64,000 nt of DNA, from contig JAJZLY010000002.1 of NCBI GenBank assembly GCA_021850485.1, positions 30,303-94,302 on the forward strand, given 5' to 3'. Position numbers and translations under genes: made by a program. This stretch comes from Bacillota bacterium (GTDB lineage: Bacteria > Bacillota > Sulfobacillia > JAJZYS01 > JAJZLH01). Below the pieces are notes generated by a model. It did not search any database. It saw only the letters and a program-made list of their open reading frames with translations, and was not told the origin of the DNA. Shown piece after piece: positions 16,504 through 24,267 of this stretch (its first letter is position 1; each line of letters opens with the position of its first letter).

Positions 16504-18283
16504 CCGGCCCCTCTCGGTCAGTGTCCTGGGCGAAGGCTGCCCAGGCTGAGTCCAAGTCGCGGGCCAAAGCTTCGGCCTCTAGCGCTAGGCGGCGGCGGGC
16601 GTCCACCTCCAGAGCGGGCCCAGCCATGTCCGTTGCGAGCTGGGCCAGCTTGGCTTCCAGCTTGGCGATCTCTTGACTCCAATCGGGTGCCACGGGGACC
16701 GGTGGCGTTTTCGCCGGCCTTGGCTTGTGGGGGTGCGGTGTGCCCGGCCGATCGGATCGGTAGGTTCCGATCTGCAGCACATCAGCCTTCAGGAGGTCGC
16801 TGAAGTGCTGGTCGTGAGTCGCCACCACCACCGCCCCGGGATAGTCGGCCAGAGCTTGCGCCAGCCCCTCCTGAGCGGTCTGATCGAGGTTGTTGGTGGG
16901 TTCGTCCAAGAGCAGCACCGACGCACCGCTGACCTCCAGACCGGCGATGGCCAGGCGGGTGCGCTCGCCGCCAGAGAGTTGGCCAACGGCCGTCTCGCGA
17001 TGGGCCGACAGGCCGTAGCGGGCGAGCAGGCTGATCGCCTGATGGATGGTGGCGACGCCGACCTCCCGGGTGAGGTGGGCAACCAAGTCTGCCGCGGGAT
17101 TGGGCCAGGTTGGCGACTGTGACACCCAGGCCCGGCGGACGCCGGTGCCCAGTCGGATGCGACCGGCCAGGGGGGCGAGCTCACCGGCAAGCGTGCGCAG
17201 CAATGTCGTCTTGCCGGCTCCGTTCGGGCCCGAGACGATCAATCGACTCCCCCGTTCCAGATTGATGGTCAGGTCTTCGACCAACACCTTGCCGCCGACG
17301 CCAGCGGACAGATGCTCGGCCAGGAGCAACACCCCGTCTTTGCCGTCGGTGCTAAAGCGGGGCCGGGCCACGGGCGGCCGCAGCGTTGGCGGCGGTTCCT
17401 TGAGCCGGGCGAGTTTCTTTTCCCGATCTTTGGCCTGGGTCGCCCGGGTGCCGCTGCCGAACTTGCGGATGAAGGCCTGGAGCTTCTGCCGCTCCTCGTC
17501 CAGGCGCTCTCGCTGGGCACTCAGCTGACTCTCGCCTGCCGTCCGGGCCGCCAGGTAGTCCGCGAATCCCAGGTGGTACACCGCAATGCCGTTTGCGTCC
17601 AGGTGCCAGACCTGATCCGTTAATCCTTCCAAAAAGTCCGGATCATGTGCCACCAGCAGGAAGCTGGGGGTTTGCTGGAGGCGCTTTCTTAGCCAACTCC
17701 GGCCATCTCGGTCCAGGTGATTGGTCGGCTCGTCCAAGATCCACAAAGAGGCATCTTGGGCTGCCAGCGCTGCGATCCGAATCCGCATCCGCTGTCCGCC
17801 GCTCAGCTCAGCCACCGGCCGCGACCAGTCGGTGCGCTCCAGTTGGAGCAGACTCAGTTGCTTGTCCAGTTCGGTGCGGACCGGCCACCCGCCGACAGCT
17901 GCGAAGCGGTCCTCCAGGCGACTGAGCTTGCGAAGCTCCGTCGCACTCGGATTCGGTCCCAGGCTCTGTTGGGCGGCCTCCAACTGTCGGTGCGCGATCG
18001 CCCACCCCCCCAGCAGCGACTGGGCGTACGGTGCCACCGCCATGTCGGTCGGCGGCGCGTCCTCTTGCCACATGGCAGCCAGGCGCACGCTTGCGGATTT
18101 GCGCACGCTTCCTTCGTCTGGCTCCTCTGCGCCAGCCAGCAGGCGCAACAGCGAAGTCTTGCCGGTGCCGTTGGGTGCGACCAGCGCAATGCGCTGGCCC
18201 GCTTCAATCACACCGTGCAGGTGGCGGAAAAGCCAACGGTCTTGGCGGATAAGTCCGAGATCATGAAATGAGAGTAATGGCAT
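16493..18283 (-). CDS. ABC-F family ATPase (ribosome-associated, possible antibiotic target protection)
   Basis: 596 aa with two ABC ATPase domains and no membrane segments, the ABC-F layout. Domain 1 has Walker A APNGTGKTS (36-44), signature LSGGQRMRI and ILDEPTNHLD. A charged interdomain linker (TRATQAKDREKKLARL) follows. Domain 2 has Walker A SGPNGAGKTTLL (about 350), LSGGERTRL and LLDEPTNNLD. A C-terminal helical tail (EIAKLEAKLAQL) ends the protein. ABC-F proteins bind the ribosomal E site; some dislodge antibiotics, others are housekeeping. The leader (below) has a short peptide ORF abutting a terminator, the arrangement used by antibiotic-inducible ABC-F genes. This is suggestive, not proof. 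Confidence 0.9.
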   Translation of the reverse strand: MPLLSFHDLGLIRQDRWLFRHLHGVIEAGQRIALVAPNGTGKTSLLRLLAGAEEPDEGSVRKSASVRLAAMWQEDAPPTDMAVAPYAQSLLGGWAIAHRQLEAAQQSLGPNPSATELRKLSRLEDRFAAVGGWPVRTELDKQLSLLQLERTDWSRPVAELSGGQRMRIRIAALAAQDASLWILDEPTNHLDRDGRSWLRKRLQQTPSFLLVAHDPDFLEGLTDQVWHLDANGIAVYHLGFADYLAARTAGESQLSAQRERLDEERQKLQAFIRKFGSGTRATQAKDREKKLARLKEPPPTLRPPVARPRFSTDGKDGVLLLAEHLSAGVGGKVLVEDLTINLERGSRLIVSGPNGAGKTTLLRTLAGELAPLAGRIRLGTGVRRAWVSQSPTWPNPAADLVAHLTREVGVATIHQAISLLARYGLSAHRETAVGQLSGGERTRLAIAGLEVSGASVLLLDEPTNNLDQTAQEGLAQALADYPGAVVVATHDQHFSDLLKADVLQIGTYRSDRPGTPHPHKPRPAKTPPVPVAPDWSQEIAKLEAKLAQLATDMAGPALEVDARRRLALEAEALARDLDSAWAAFAQDTDREGPARP

Positions 18284-18376
18284 GGGTACCTCCTGGGCGG
18301 CTTCGGCCGCAACCTAGCAACCTGCATCCGTGTCGCCACCGATCAGGCTAGGGCAGCCCATCGCGGTGACAGCAGC

Positions 18377-18398
18377 AAAAGGGCGCGCTTGCCCCTTT
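18377..18398 (-). terminator. Attenuator-type hairpin in the ABC-F leader
   Basis: In the minus transcript AAAGGGGC (18398-18391) faces GCCCTTTT (18384-18377). The 5' arm begins within the stop codon of the short leader ORF, so a ribosome at or near that stop would block the stem. Confidence 0.6.
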
Positions 18399-18426
18399 AG
18401 CCCGCTGCCACCTCGATGAGTCGCAT
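18397..18426 (-). CDS. Putative 9-residue leader peptide of the ABC-F gene
   Basis: The short ORF reads MRLIEVAAG then TAA, with a purine-rich GAAGGGGGATCC before the ATG. It lies about 23 nt after the predicted transcription start and directly against a terminator hairpin. This resembles ribosome-mediated attenuation in front of macrolide/lincosamide/pleuromutilin-responsive ABC-F genes. Chance occurrence of so short an ORF is possible; the combined placement is the evidence. Confidence 0.5.
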   Translation of the reverse strand: MRLIEVAAG

Positions 18427-18456
18427 GGAGGATCCCCCTTCACATTCGGTGTCCTG

Positions 18457-18485
18457 AGCATACCCAAGCTACTGACGGCCCGCAA
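18457..18485 (-). promoter_or_regulatory. Probable promoter for the ABC-F gene
   Basis: On the minus strand TTGCGG (18485-18480), 17 bases, TATGCT (18462-18457). It lies back-to-back with the rsgA promoter, the two -35 boxes being 7 bases apart. Confidence 0.6.
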
Positions 18486-18492
18486 GTGCTGC

Positions 18493-18521
18493 TTGACCGC
18501 GCCGGCTGGCCCAGATAGACT
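18493..18521 (+). promoter_or_regulatory. Probable promoter for rsgA
   Basis: TTGACC (18493-18498), 17-base spacer, TAGACT (18516-18521). Confidence 0.65.
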
Positions 18522-18639
18522 CAAGCCACTCGTTGAAGCGGGGGGTGACTGGAGTGACCAAGGTCGGGAGCTGGATCCAGTCGCGCCCTCTTGCCTCAGT
18601 TTCCGACTAGGATCTGACCAACCGGTCCATCCTCTCTCG

Positions 18640-18665
18640 GGCGCTGCGCCAGAAGGCGCAGCGCC
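18640..18665 (+). repeat. 11-bp perfect inverted repeat in the rsgA leader
   Basis: GGCGCTGCGCC, loop AGAA, GGCGCAGCGCC, about 40 bases before the rsgA start. It has no U tract, so it is either an mRNA structural element or a weak terminator. The roughly 180-nt leader around it (18529-18706) holds nothing else I can name. Confidence 0.6.
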
Positions 18666-18706
18666 TGGTTCGTTGTCAGAGGAAACTGGAGGAGGCCTCC
18701 CACCCG

Positions 18707-19777
18707 ATGGACTTAGCGCGTTTAGGACTCAGTGCCGATTTGCAAAGACAGTTCTCCGAGCATTGGCCAAGCGGCCGGATCCTCGCCCGCGTCGTGGCCC
18801 GCACCGCCGACGGTGCGCTCTGCGTTGGCGATCAAGGCGAGGTGCGGGCCAGTCTGGCCGGGAAGCTTCGCCACCAGGCCCAGAGCGATGGTGCTCTGTG
18901 GCCGGTGGTAGGCGACTGGGTCGCACTGCGCGGCGAGCCCACCACTGGCCTGGTGATCGAGATGGTGCTGGAGCGGCAAGGCGTCCTCGCCCGTCCAGAT
19001 CCGGAACGACCAGGGCTTAACGAAGTGCTGGTGGCAAACGTCGATCTCGTGCTGGTCGTGATGGGGCTAGATCAGGACTTCAATCTGCGCCGCCTGGAAC
19101 GCTATCTGGCGATGATTCGGGCGAACGGACTCCGGGCCGCCGTGGCGCTGACCAAGCTGGACCTGATCGCTGCCTCAGAGCCCCTGGTTCTGGCAGCTGA
19201 GCGCCTCGCCACACCGGCCTTGGTCCATGCGGTATCGGCCGTGTCTGGAGAGGGCGTTGATCGACTCCGCCAGTCGATGTCTAAGAGCCCAACCATAGCC
19301 CTGATCGGCTCGTCCGGGGTTGGCAAATCAACTCTGGTCCACCTTTTAACGGGCGCTGAAGTGGCCACCCAACCGACCCGACTTGCGGATGGCAGAGGCA
19401 GACATACCACAGTCGGCCACCATCTCCACCCTCGTCCGGATGGGGGCTGTCTGATCGACACGCCCGGGCTTCGCTCGGTGGCCCTGCCGGCCGGCTCCGA
19501 TCTGGGCGACACTTTTATCGAGATAGGAACCCTCGCCGGGTCGTGCCGCTTTTCCGACTGCCGGCACCAGGGCGAGCCGGGCTGTGCAGTGCAAGCTGCC
19601 ATGGCCGCCGGCAGCCTCGATTCCGATCGGCTCTCGGCCTATCGCAAGCTGGAACGGGAGGCGCGCCGCCAAGACGCCAAACAAGATCCTCAATTGCGCG
19701 CCGCCGAACGGCAACAGACCCGCAAGTGGGCGCGAGAGATCCGTCAGGAGCTAAAACTCAGACCACCACGCCGCTAG
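18707..19777 (+). CDS. rsgA: Ribosome small-subunit-dependent GTPase RsgA
   Basis: 356 aa. It has an N-terminal OB fold (about 1-90), then a circularly permuted GTPase where G4 (LTKLDL) precedes G1 (GSSGVGKSTL, about 202-211), then G3 (IDTPGLR). A C-terminal zinc motif reads CRFSDCRHQGEPGC (about 280-293). RsgA assists late 30S maturation. GGAGGAGG lies upstream of the ATG (MDLARLGLS). Confidence 0.96.
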   Translation: MDLARLGLSADLQRQFSEHWPSGRILARVVARTADGALCVGDQGEVRASLAGKLRHQAQSDGALWPVVGDWVALRGEPTTGLVIEMVLERQGVLARPDPERPGLNEVLVANVDLVLVVMGLDQDFNLRRLERYLAMIRANGLRAAVALTKLDLIAASEPLVLAAERLATPALVHAVSAVSGEGVDRLRQSMSKSPTIALIGSSGVGKSTLVHLLTGAEVATQPTRLADGRGRHTTVGHHLHPRPDGGCLIDTPGLRSVALPAGSDLGDTFIEIGTLAGSCRFSDCRHQGEPGCAVQAAMAAGSLDSDRLSAYRKLEREARRQDAKQDPQLRAAERQQTRKWAREIRQELKLRPPRR

Positions 19778-19820
19778 GCATGCCAGCAGGCTGGATCGTG
19801 CACGCCTGGGCGTACGGGCG

Positions 19821-19848
19821 TCTTGAGGCAGACCTCTTGAGGCAGACC
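19821..19848. repeat. 14-bp tandem direct repeat
   Basis: TCTTGAGGCAGACC occurs twice back to back between the convergent rsgA and pntB genes. It looks like a recent slippage duplication. Confidence 0.85.
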
Positions 19849-19948
19849 CTGCGGACACGGTCCGCTGACATGCCACGCCGTGGTCGACTGCCGATCGCCC
19901 GCCAAAGGGCCCGACCGGCTACTTCGGTCACGCGCCAGCGCGTCCGAG

Positions 19949-21349
19949 CTAGTCCACGTCCCGCAGTGCAGTCACAAGCTCGGTCAGAGAGGTGCGGGCG
20001 TCGCCGAACAACATCCTGGTCTGGTCCATCAAAAAGAGCGGGTTGTCGATGCCAGCGAAGCCTGGTGCCATGCTCCGCTTGAGCACGACCACCACCTTGG
20101 CCCGGTCGACCTCCAACACCGGCATGCCGTAGATCGGGCTGCCCGGATTGTTTCTGGCCGCCGGGTTAGTGACGTCGTTGGCCCCCACCACCAGGACCAC
20201 GTCGGTGCGCGAAAACTCCGGGTTGATGGCGTCCATCTCATACAGCCGATCGTACGGGACGTCCGCCTCTGCGAGCAGGACGTTCATGTGACCGGGCATC
20301 CGCCCGGCCACCGGGTGGATGCCGAAGCGGACGTCGACGCCGCGTCCTTCCAGCGCCACCATCAGGTCGCGCACCTGCTGCTGGGCCCTGGCCACGGCCA
20401 GTCCGTACCCGGGCACGATCACCACGCGGCTGGCATAGGCTAACAAGGTGGCTACCTCCTCGGTCGAGGTCGCCCGCACCTCGCCGCCGACCGTCTGATC
20501 GGTGCCCTGCTTCACGCTGCTGAAGGCACCGAACAACACGTTGCTGATCGGCCGATTCATCGCCCGGCTCATCAATTGGGTCAAGATGGTTCCCGAAGCT
20601 CCGACCAGCGAGCCAGCCACAATCAGCACGTCATTGCCAAGCACGAACCCGGTCGCCGCAGCGGCCAGACCGGTCAGGGAGTTCAGCAGCGAGATGATCA
20701 CGGGCATGTCGGCGCCGCCGACCGGTAAAACAACCAACGTGCCCAGCACTGCTGCGCCCACGGCCAAAATGATCAGCGGCGTTTCGCGGCCCAAGGGGCC
20801 GCCGCTTACGGCCAGAGCCGCTGCGACCAGGAGCAGGGCAAACAACACGGCGTGCAAGATCTTTTGGCCAGAGAAAGTGATCGGCCGACCGCCGATCAGC
20901 TCTTGCAACTTGGCGAAGGCAACCATGCTGCCGGCGAAGCTGATGGCGCCGATCAGCACGGTGAAGGCGCCGGGGATCGACACAGCCAAAGGGGGGGCGG
21001 CGCCTTGCAACAAGATCCGTAGCGCCTCTCCGAGTGCCACCAATGCGGCAGCTCCACCGCCCATCCCGTTGAACAGCGCCACCATCTGCGGCATCGCTGT
21101 CATCTTCACGGTGCGCGCTGCCCAGGTCCCGATGCCGGCGCCCAGCACCAGCATGGCAGTCATCACCAGCCAGTTCACGAGCGGGACGTATAAGAGCGTG
21201 ACACCTAGGGCGAGCAGCATGCCAAAGGCAGCCAGCAGATTTCCAGAGCGCGCTGTGGCCGGTGTGCGCAGCCGCATGATGCCCACGATCACCAGCAAGA
21301 TGGTGACGATGTAGACACCCTGAGTCAGATTCGCCGCAAAGGCCGTCAT
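19949..21349 (-). CDS. pntB: NAD(P) transhydrogenase subunit beta
   Basis: 466 aa (E. coli PntB 462). The N-terminal half has multiple membrane helices (proton channel, dII); the C-terminal dIII domain binds NADP(H), with VIVPGYGLAVARAQ and ARNNPGSPIYGMPVLEV. The ATG (MTAFAANLTQ) overlaps the alpha-2 gene stop by 4 bases. A longer open frame continues into the upstream gene and is not coding. The complex uses the proton gradient to make NADPH from NADH. Confidence 0.95.
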   Translation of the reverse strand: MTAFAANLTQGVYIVTILLVIVGIMRLRTPATARSGNLLAAFGMLLALGVTLLYVPLVNWLVMTAMLVLGAGIGTWAARTVKMTAMPQMVALFNGMGGGAAALVALGEALRILLQGAAPPLAVSIPGAFTVLIGAISFAGSMVAFAKLQELIGGRPITFSGQKILHAVLFALLLVAAALAVSGGPLGRETPLIILAVGAAVLGTLVVLPVGGADMPVIISLLNSLTGLAAAATGFVLGNDVLIVAGSLVGASGTILTQLMSRAMNRPISNVLFGAFSSVKQGTDQTVGGEVRATSTEEVATLLAYASRVVIVPGYGLAVARAQQQVRDLMVALEGRGVDVRFGIHPVAGRMPGHMNVLLAEADVPYDRLYEMDAINPEFSRTDVVLVVGANDVTNPAARNNPGSPIYGMPVLEVDRAKVVVVLKRSMAPGFAGIDNPLFLMDQTRMLFGDARTSLTELVTALRDVD

Positions 21350-21651
21350 GGGCGGTTCCCCGGTTGTTCCCGGTTGTGCCGGAACATCTCCAGCATGCGA
21401 TCGGTGACCACATAGCCACCGACCACGTTCAACGTACCCAAGAACACGGCAGCCGCCCCGACCGTCAGTTCGACCGGCCCGTGGGCCGTGGCACAGACGA
21501 CCAGGGCACCGATCACGATCACGCCGTGAATGGCGTTGGTGGCTGACATCAAAGGCGTGTGCAAAACGGAGGGCACCTTGGAGATCAGCTGGAAGCCGAC
21601 GAACACGGCCAGCATAAAGACCAAGAGTTCTTGCACCAAGTTGCCGGTCAC
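21346..21651 (-). CDS. pntAB: NAD(P) transhydrogenase subunit alpha-2 (membrane part)
   Basis: 101 aa with three to four hydrophobic helices. It carries SKVPSVLHTPLMSATNAIHGVIVIGAL, seen here in shorter pieces (VPSVLHTPLMSATNAI), the hallmark of the dII part of PntA. It is encoded separately from the NAD-binding part, as in Rhodospirillum-type three-gene pnt operons. Confidence 0.95.
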   Translation of the reverse strand: MTGNLVQELLVFMLAVFVGFQLISKVPSVLHTPLMSATNAIHGVIVIGALVVCATAHGPVELTVGAAAVFLGTLNVVGGYVVTDRMLEMFRHNREQPGNRP

Positions 21652-21709
21652 CAGCTACCATCTCCCTTCCGAGGGGCGTACAGGCCAGGGTGCGGCCACC
21701 GGGCGTCAG

Positions 21710-22861
21710 TTAGCTGAGCGCTTCCCTCTCTAGCCGCTGGCGGGTCGGGACGTGGACGATCTTGCCGCCATGCGTCACACAGGTTGCGGCCAAGATCTCA
21801 TCTGCCAGATCCGGCCCGCTTTTGTCCTCTGTGAGATGAGCGAACAGATGGTTCACAAACGCCAGCAGGTTGCGCGAGTAAAATTGGCTGGAGGGAAGCG
21901 GCATCTGGGACGGCAGATTCAAGGTGCCGTCGACGATCACTCCGTGCGACACAGAGCGCTCTCCTGGCACTGTCAGAGCGCAGTTGCCGCCGGTTTCGGC
22001 GGCCAGGTCCATGATGACGGCGCCGGGGTGCATGGACTTAACCATCTGCTCGGTGATGAGCACGGGCGGCCTGGCCCCCGGCACCATGGCCGTTGTGATC
22101 ACGACATCGGCTCGTTGCACCGGTTCAGCCAACACCTCTTGCTCGAGGGCTTCCTCGTCTTCCGCCAATCTCCGGGCGTAGCCGCCCTGTGCCTCGCCGC
22201 CCTCCGGCAGTGGCAAGGTGAGGAAGACGCCGCCTAGGCTCTCCACCTGTTCTTTGACCGCCGGCCTGGTGTCGAAGGCCTGCACCACGGCGCCCAGACG
22301 TCTCGCCGTGGCCACTGCCTGCAGCCCGGCCACGCCCGCACCCAACACCAGCACCCGGGCTGGCGCTACGGTACCGGCCGCCGTCATCATCAGCGGGAAA
22401 AACCGCTCGGCGAGCACCGCACCGAGCAAGGCGGCACGGTAGCCTGAGACCGTGCTCATCGCCGACAGCACGTCCATGTTCTGGGCACGCGTGATGCGGG
22501 GCATCAGGTCGAGGCTGAAGGCGGTAATCTCATGCTCGGCCAAGCGGGCGATGCGCGCTGGATAGGTCAAGGGCTGCAACAGGCCGACCAGCATGGTCCT
22601 GGGGCGGAGGCCGCTCAGCTCAGTGTCACCAAATCCCTGCACCGTGAGCACGAGATCGGCTCGGGCCAAGAGCTCGGAGGCGTCTTGAACCAATTCGGCC
22701 CCTGCCGTCTGGAAGGCATCATCTGATAATAGGGCGCCTGCGCCCGCTCCGGCCTCGACCGCGACCTGATGCTTGTCAGTCACCAAGCGGACGACAGCTT
22801 CCGGAACGAGGGCGACGCGCCGCTCGCCGTTGGCGACTTCCCGGGGTACGGCCAGGTACAA
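21710..22861 (-). CDS. pntAA: NAD(P) transhydrogenase subunit alpha-1 (NAD-binding)
   Basis: 383 aa from a TTG start. Landmarks are YLAVPREVANGERRVALVP, SRAL-like MPRITRAQNMDVLS, and the Rossmann motif VLGAGVAGLQAVATA followed by the acidic-position segment VVQAFDTRP. AAAGAGGTG lies 5 bases before the TTG at 22861; a GTG two codons upstream is an alternative. The track-length ORF would add about 70 non-homologous residues. This dI domain exchanges hydride with NADP bound in PntB. Confidence 0.93.
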   Translation of the reverse strand: MYLAVPREVANGERRVALVPEAVVRLVTDKHQVAVEAGAGAGALLSDDAFQTAGAELVQDASELLARADLVLTVQGFGDTELSGLRPRTMLVGLLQPLTYPARIARLAEHEITAFSLDLMPRITRAQNMDVLSAMSTVSGYRAALLGAVLAERFFPLMMTAAGTVAPARVLVLGAGVAGLQAVATARRLGAVVQAFDTRPAVKEQVESLGGVFLTLPLPEGGEAQGGYARRLAEDEEALEQEVLAEPVQRADVVITTAMVPGARPPVLITEQMVKSMHPGAVIMDLAAETGGNCALTVPGERSVSHGVIVDGTLNLPSQMPLPSSQFYSRNLLAFVNHLFAHLTEDKSGPDLADEILAATCVTHGGKIVHVPTRQRLEREALS

Positions 22862-23055
22862 GGCCACACCTCTTTCGCATCGTTGCAGCCCCAGTGTAGA
22901 ACTCCCGCCGGTTAGTTCGCCAGTCCTGTGCTCCAAAATCCGGCTAGGGCTGTCCCCGGTCCGGCGGCGGTGACCGGGTGTGGCCGGTGCGGGCTCCCCC
23001 GGGGAGGTTCCGCCGACAGGGTGCGGAATCGTCACCAGCGAGGGAGGTCCACACC

Positions 23056-23538
23056 ATGGAGGTTTCCAGCCGAGGGTTGCCAAGGCGCCAGGGCGCTCGG
23101 CCCAAAACTACGCCGACCAACCCCCACCAACAACTGACCGACACCGCACCGCTCGAGATGCAGCACCGGCTGGCCGAGCTTGCCTTCCTGCTGGCGGACG
23201 TCGAAGAGCACCCTAGCCAGATCTCCGTTCCGGGAACGCGGGCGCTGTGCCTCTCCAGAAAGTGGGCAGCCGGTCCGGGCGAGGCATTCATGATCGGTCG
23301 CGAGTTCGCCCACCTGCACCCGGCCCACGACGGCAGCTTGCATCTGGCGCTTCCACCCCAGCTCGCAGCCGAGGCGTGTACTCAGGGCTGGACGGAGGTC
23401 CATCCCGTGGCCCGTCTGGGCCTAATTCCGCCAAACGTGGTGATGCTTTACGGTCCACGTGACGAGACAGAGGTACAAATCATCCTCGATCTTTTGCGTC
23501 AGTCCCGAGACTTTGCAAAAGGTCAGACTCCCCCCTAG
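23056..23538 (+). CDS. Luciferase-domain (DUF5519-like) protein of unknown function
   Basis: 160 aa from an ATG preceded by GGGAGGTCCACACC. The second half has the family pattern FMIGREFAHLHPAHDGSLHL, then GWTEVHPVAR and VVMLYGPRDETE. The family is named for a small domain found in a eukaryotic luciferase, but bacterial members are uncharacterized. The conserved His and Asp of LHPAHDGSLH suggest a ligand- or metal-binding site. It is divergent from pntAA. Confidence 0.7.
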   Translation: MEVSSRGLPRRQGARPKTTPTNPHQQLTDTAPLEMQHRLAELAFLLADVEEHPSQISVPGTRALCLSRKWAAGPGEAFMIGREFAHLHPAHDGSLHLALPPQLAAEACTQGWTEVHPVARLGLIPPNVVMLYGPRDETEVQIILDLLRQSRDFAKGQTPP

Positions 23539-23570
23539 GCTCGGTGCGCACCTGATCCGCATAAACGGAA

Positions 23571-23594
23571 GGCGCCGCAATGGCTTGCGGCGCC
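23571..23594. terminator. Bidirectional terminator-like hairpin
   Basis: GGCGCCGCAA (23571-23580), loop TGGC, TTGCGGCGCC (23585-23594): a perfect 10-bp stem between the convergent DUF5519 gene and the tRNA operon. Confidence 0.75.
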
Positions 23595-23607
23595 TTGGTC
23601 TTCATGG

Positions 23608-23681
23608 TGGGCGGTAGAGGACTTGAACCTCTGACCTCATGCATGTCAAGCATGCGCTCTAACCAGCTGAGCTAACCGCCC
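23608..23681 (-). tRNA. tRNA-Val (GAC)
   Basis: The cloverleaf closes: acceptor GGGCGGT/ACCGCCC, anticodon loop TTGACAT giving GAC, T arm AGAGG-TTCAAGT-CCTCT, discriminator A. CCA is not encoded. Last gene of a six-tRNA minus-strand cluster. Confidence 0.95.
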
Positions 23682-23693
23682 AAACGAGGTGTC

Positions 23694-23768
23694 TGGAGGC
23701 GACGCCCGGATTCGAACCGGGGAATAGAGGATTTGCAGTCCTCTGCCTTACCACTTGGCTACGTCGCC
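23694..23768 (-). tRNA. tRNA-Cys (GCA)
   Basis: Acceptor GGCGACG/CGTCGCC, anticodon loop CTGCAAA giving GCA, U73 discriminator as expected for Cys, CCA encoded. Confidence 0.96.
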
Positions 23769-23773
23769 AAATT

Positions 23774-23848
23774 TGGAGCGGGAGACGGGATTCGAACCCG
23801 CGACCCTCGCCTTGGCAAGGCGATGCTCTACCACTGAGCTACTCCCGC
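23774..23848 (-). tRNA. tRNA-Gly (GCC)
   Basis: Acceptor GCGGGAG/CTCCCGC, anticodon loop TTGCCAA giving GCC, discriminator U, CCA encoded. Confidence 0.96.
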
Positions 23849-23865
23849 AAACCTGGACTCCGAGA

Positions 23866-23941
<76 letters not shown>

Positions 23942-23950
23942 AGGAACTTT

Positions 23951-24027
23951 TGGCGGAGGCGACGGGGCTCGAACCCGTGATCTACGCCGTGACAGGGCGT
24001 TATGTTAACCAACTACACCACGCCTCC
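23951..24027 (-). tRNA. tRNA-Asp (GTC)
   Basis: Acceptor GGAGGCG/CGCCTCC, anticodon loop CTGTCAC giving GUC, discriminator G (expected for Asp), CCA encoded. Confidence 0.96.
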
Positions 24028-24037
24028 GACTCCGCCA

Positions 24038-24112
24038 TGGTGGGCGAAACAGGGCTCGAACCTGTGACCCCCTCCTTGTAAGGGAGGTGCTCTACCGCTG
24101 AGCTATTCGCCC
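24038..24112 (-). tRNA. tRNA-Val (TAC)
   Basis: Acceptor GGGCGAA/TTCGCCC, anticodon loop CTTACAA giving UAC, discriminator A, CCA encoded. First gene of the cluster. Confidence 0.96.
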
Positions 24113-24124
24113 GACACGCCGTGG

Positions 24125-24154
24125 ATTATACCATCCCCCCGAACACCGCCACAA
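24125..24154 (-). promoter_or_regulatory. Promoter of the tRNA operon
   Basis: On the minus strand TTGTGG (24154-24149), 18 bases, then TGGTATAAT: an extended -10 with a perfect TATAAT (24130-24125). Transcription would begin a few bases before the first tRNA. Confidence 0.8.
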
Positions 24155-24267
24155 CCGATGGCCATTCCGATTCGTGCCGATTCCTGAAACTCCCTGCCGG
24201 GCGAAGGGCGAAGCCCCATGGTGCCGAATGCTGGAGGCGACCGATCAACCGATCTGGGAGAGATGTC

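Noticed and set aside
18640-18665. Intrinsic terminator before rsgA
   Set aside because: The stem is strong but no U tract follows, so I list it only as an inverted repeat.
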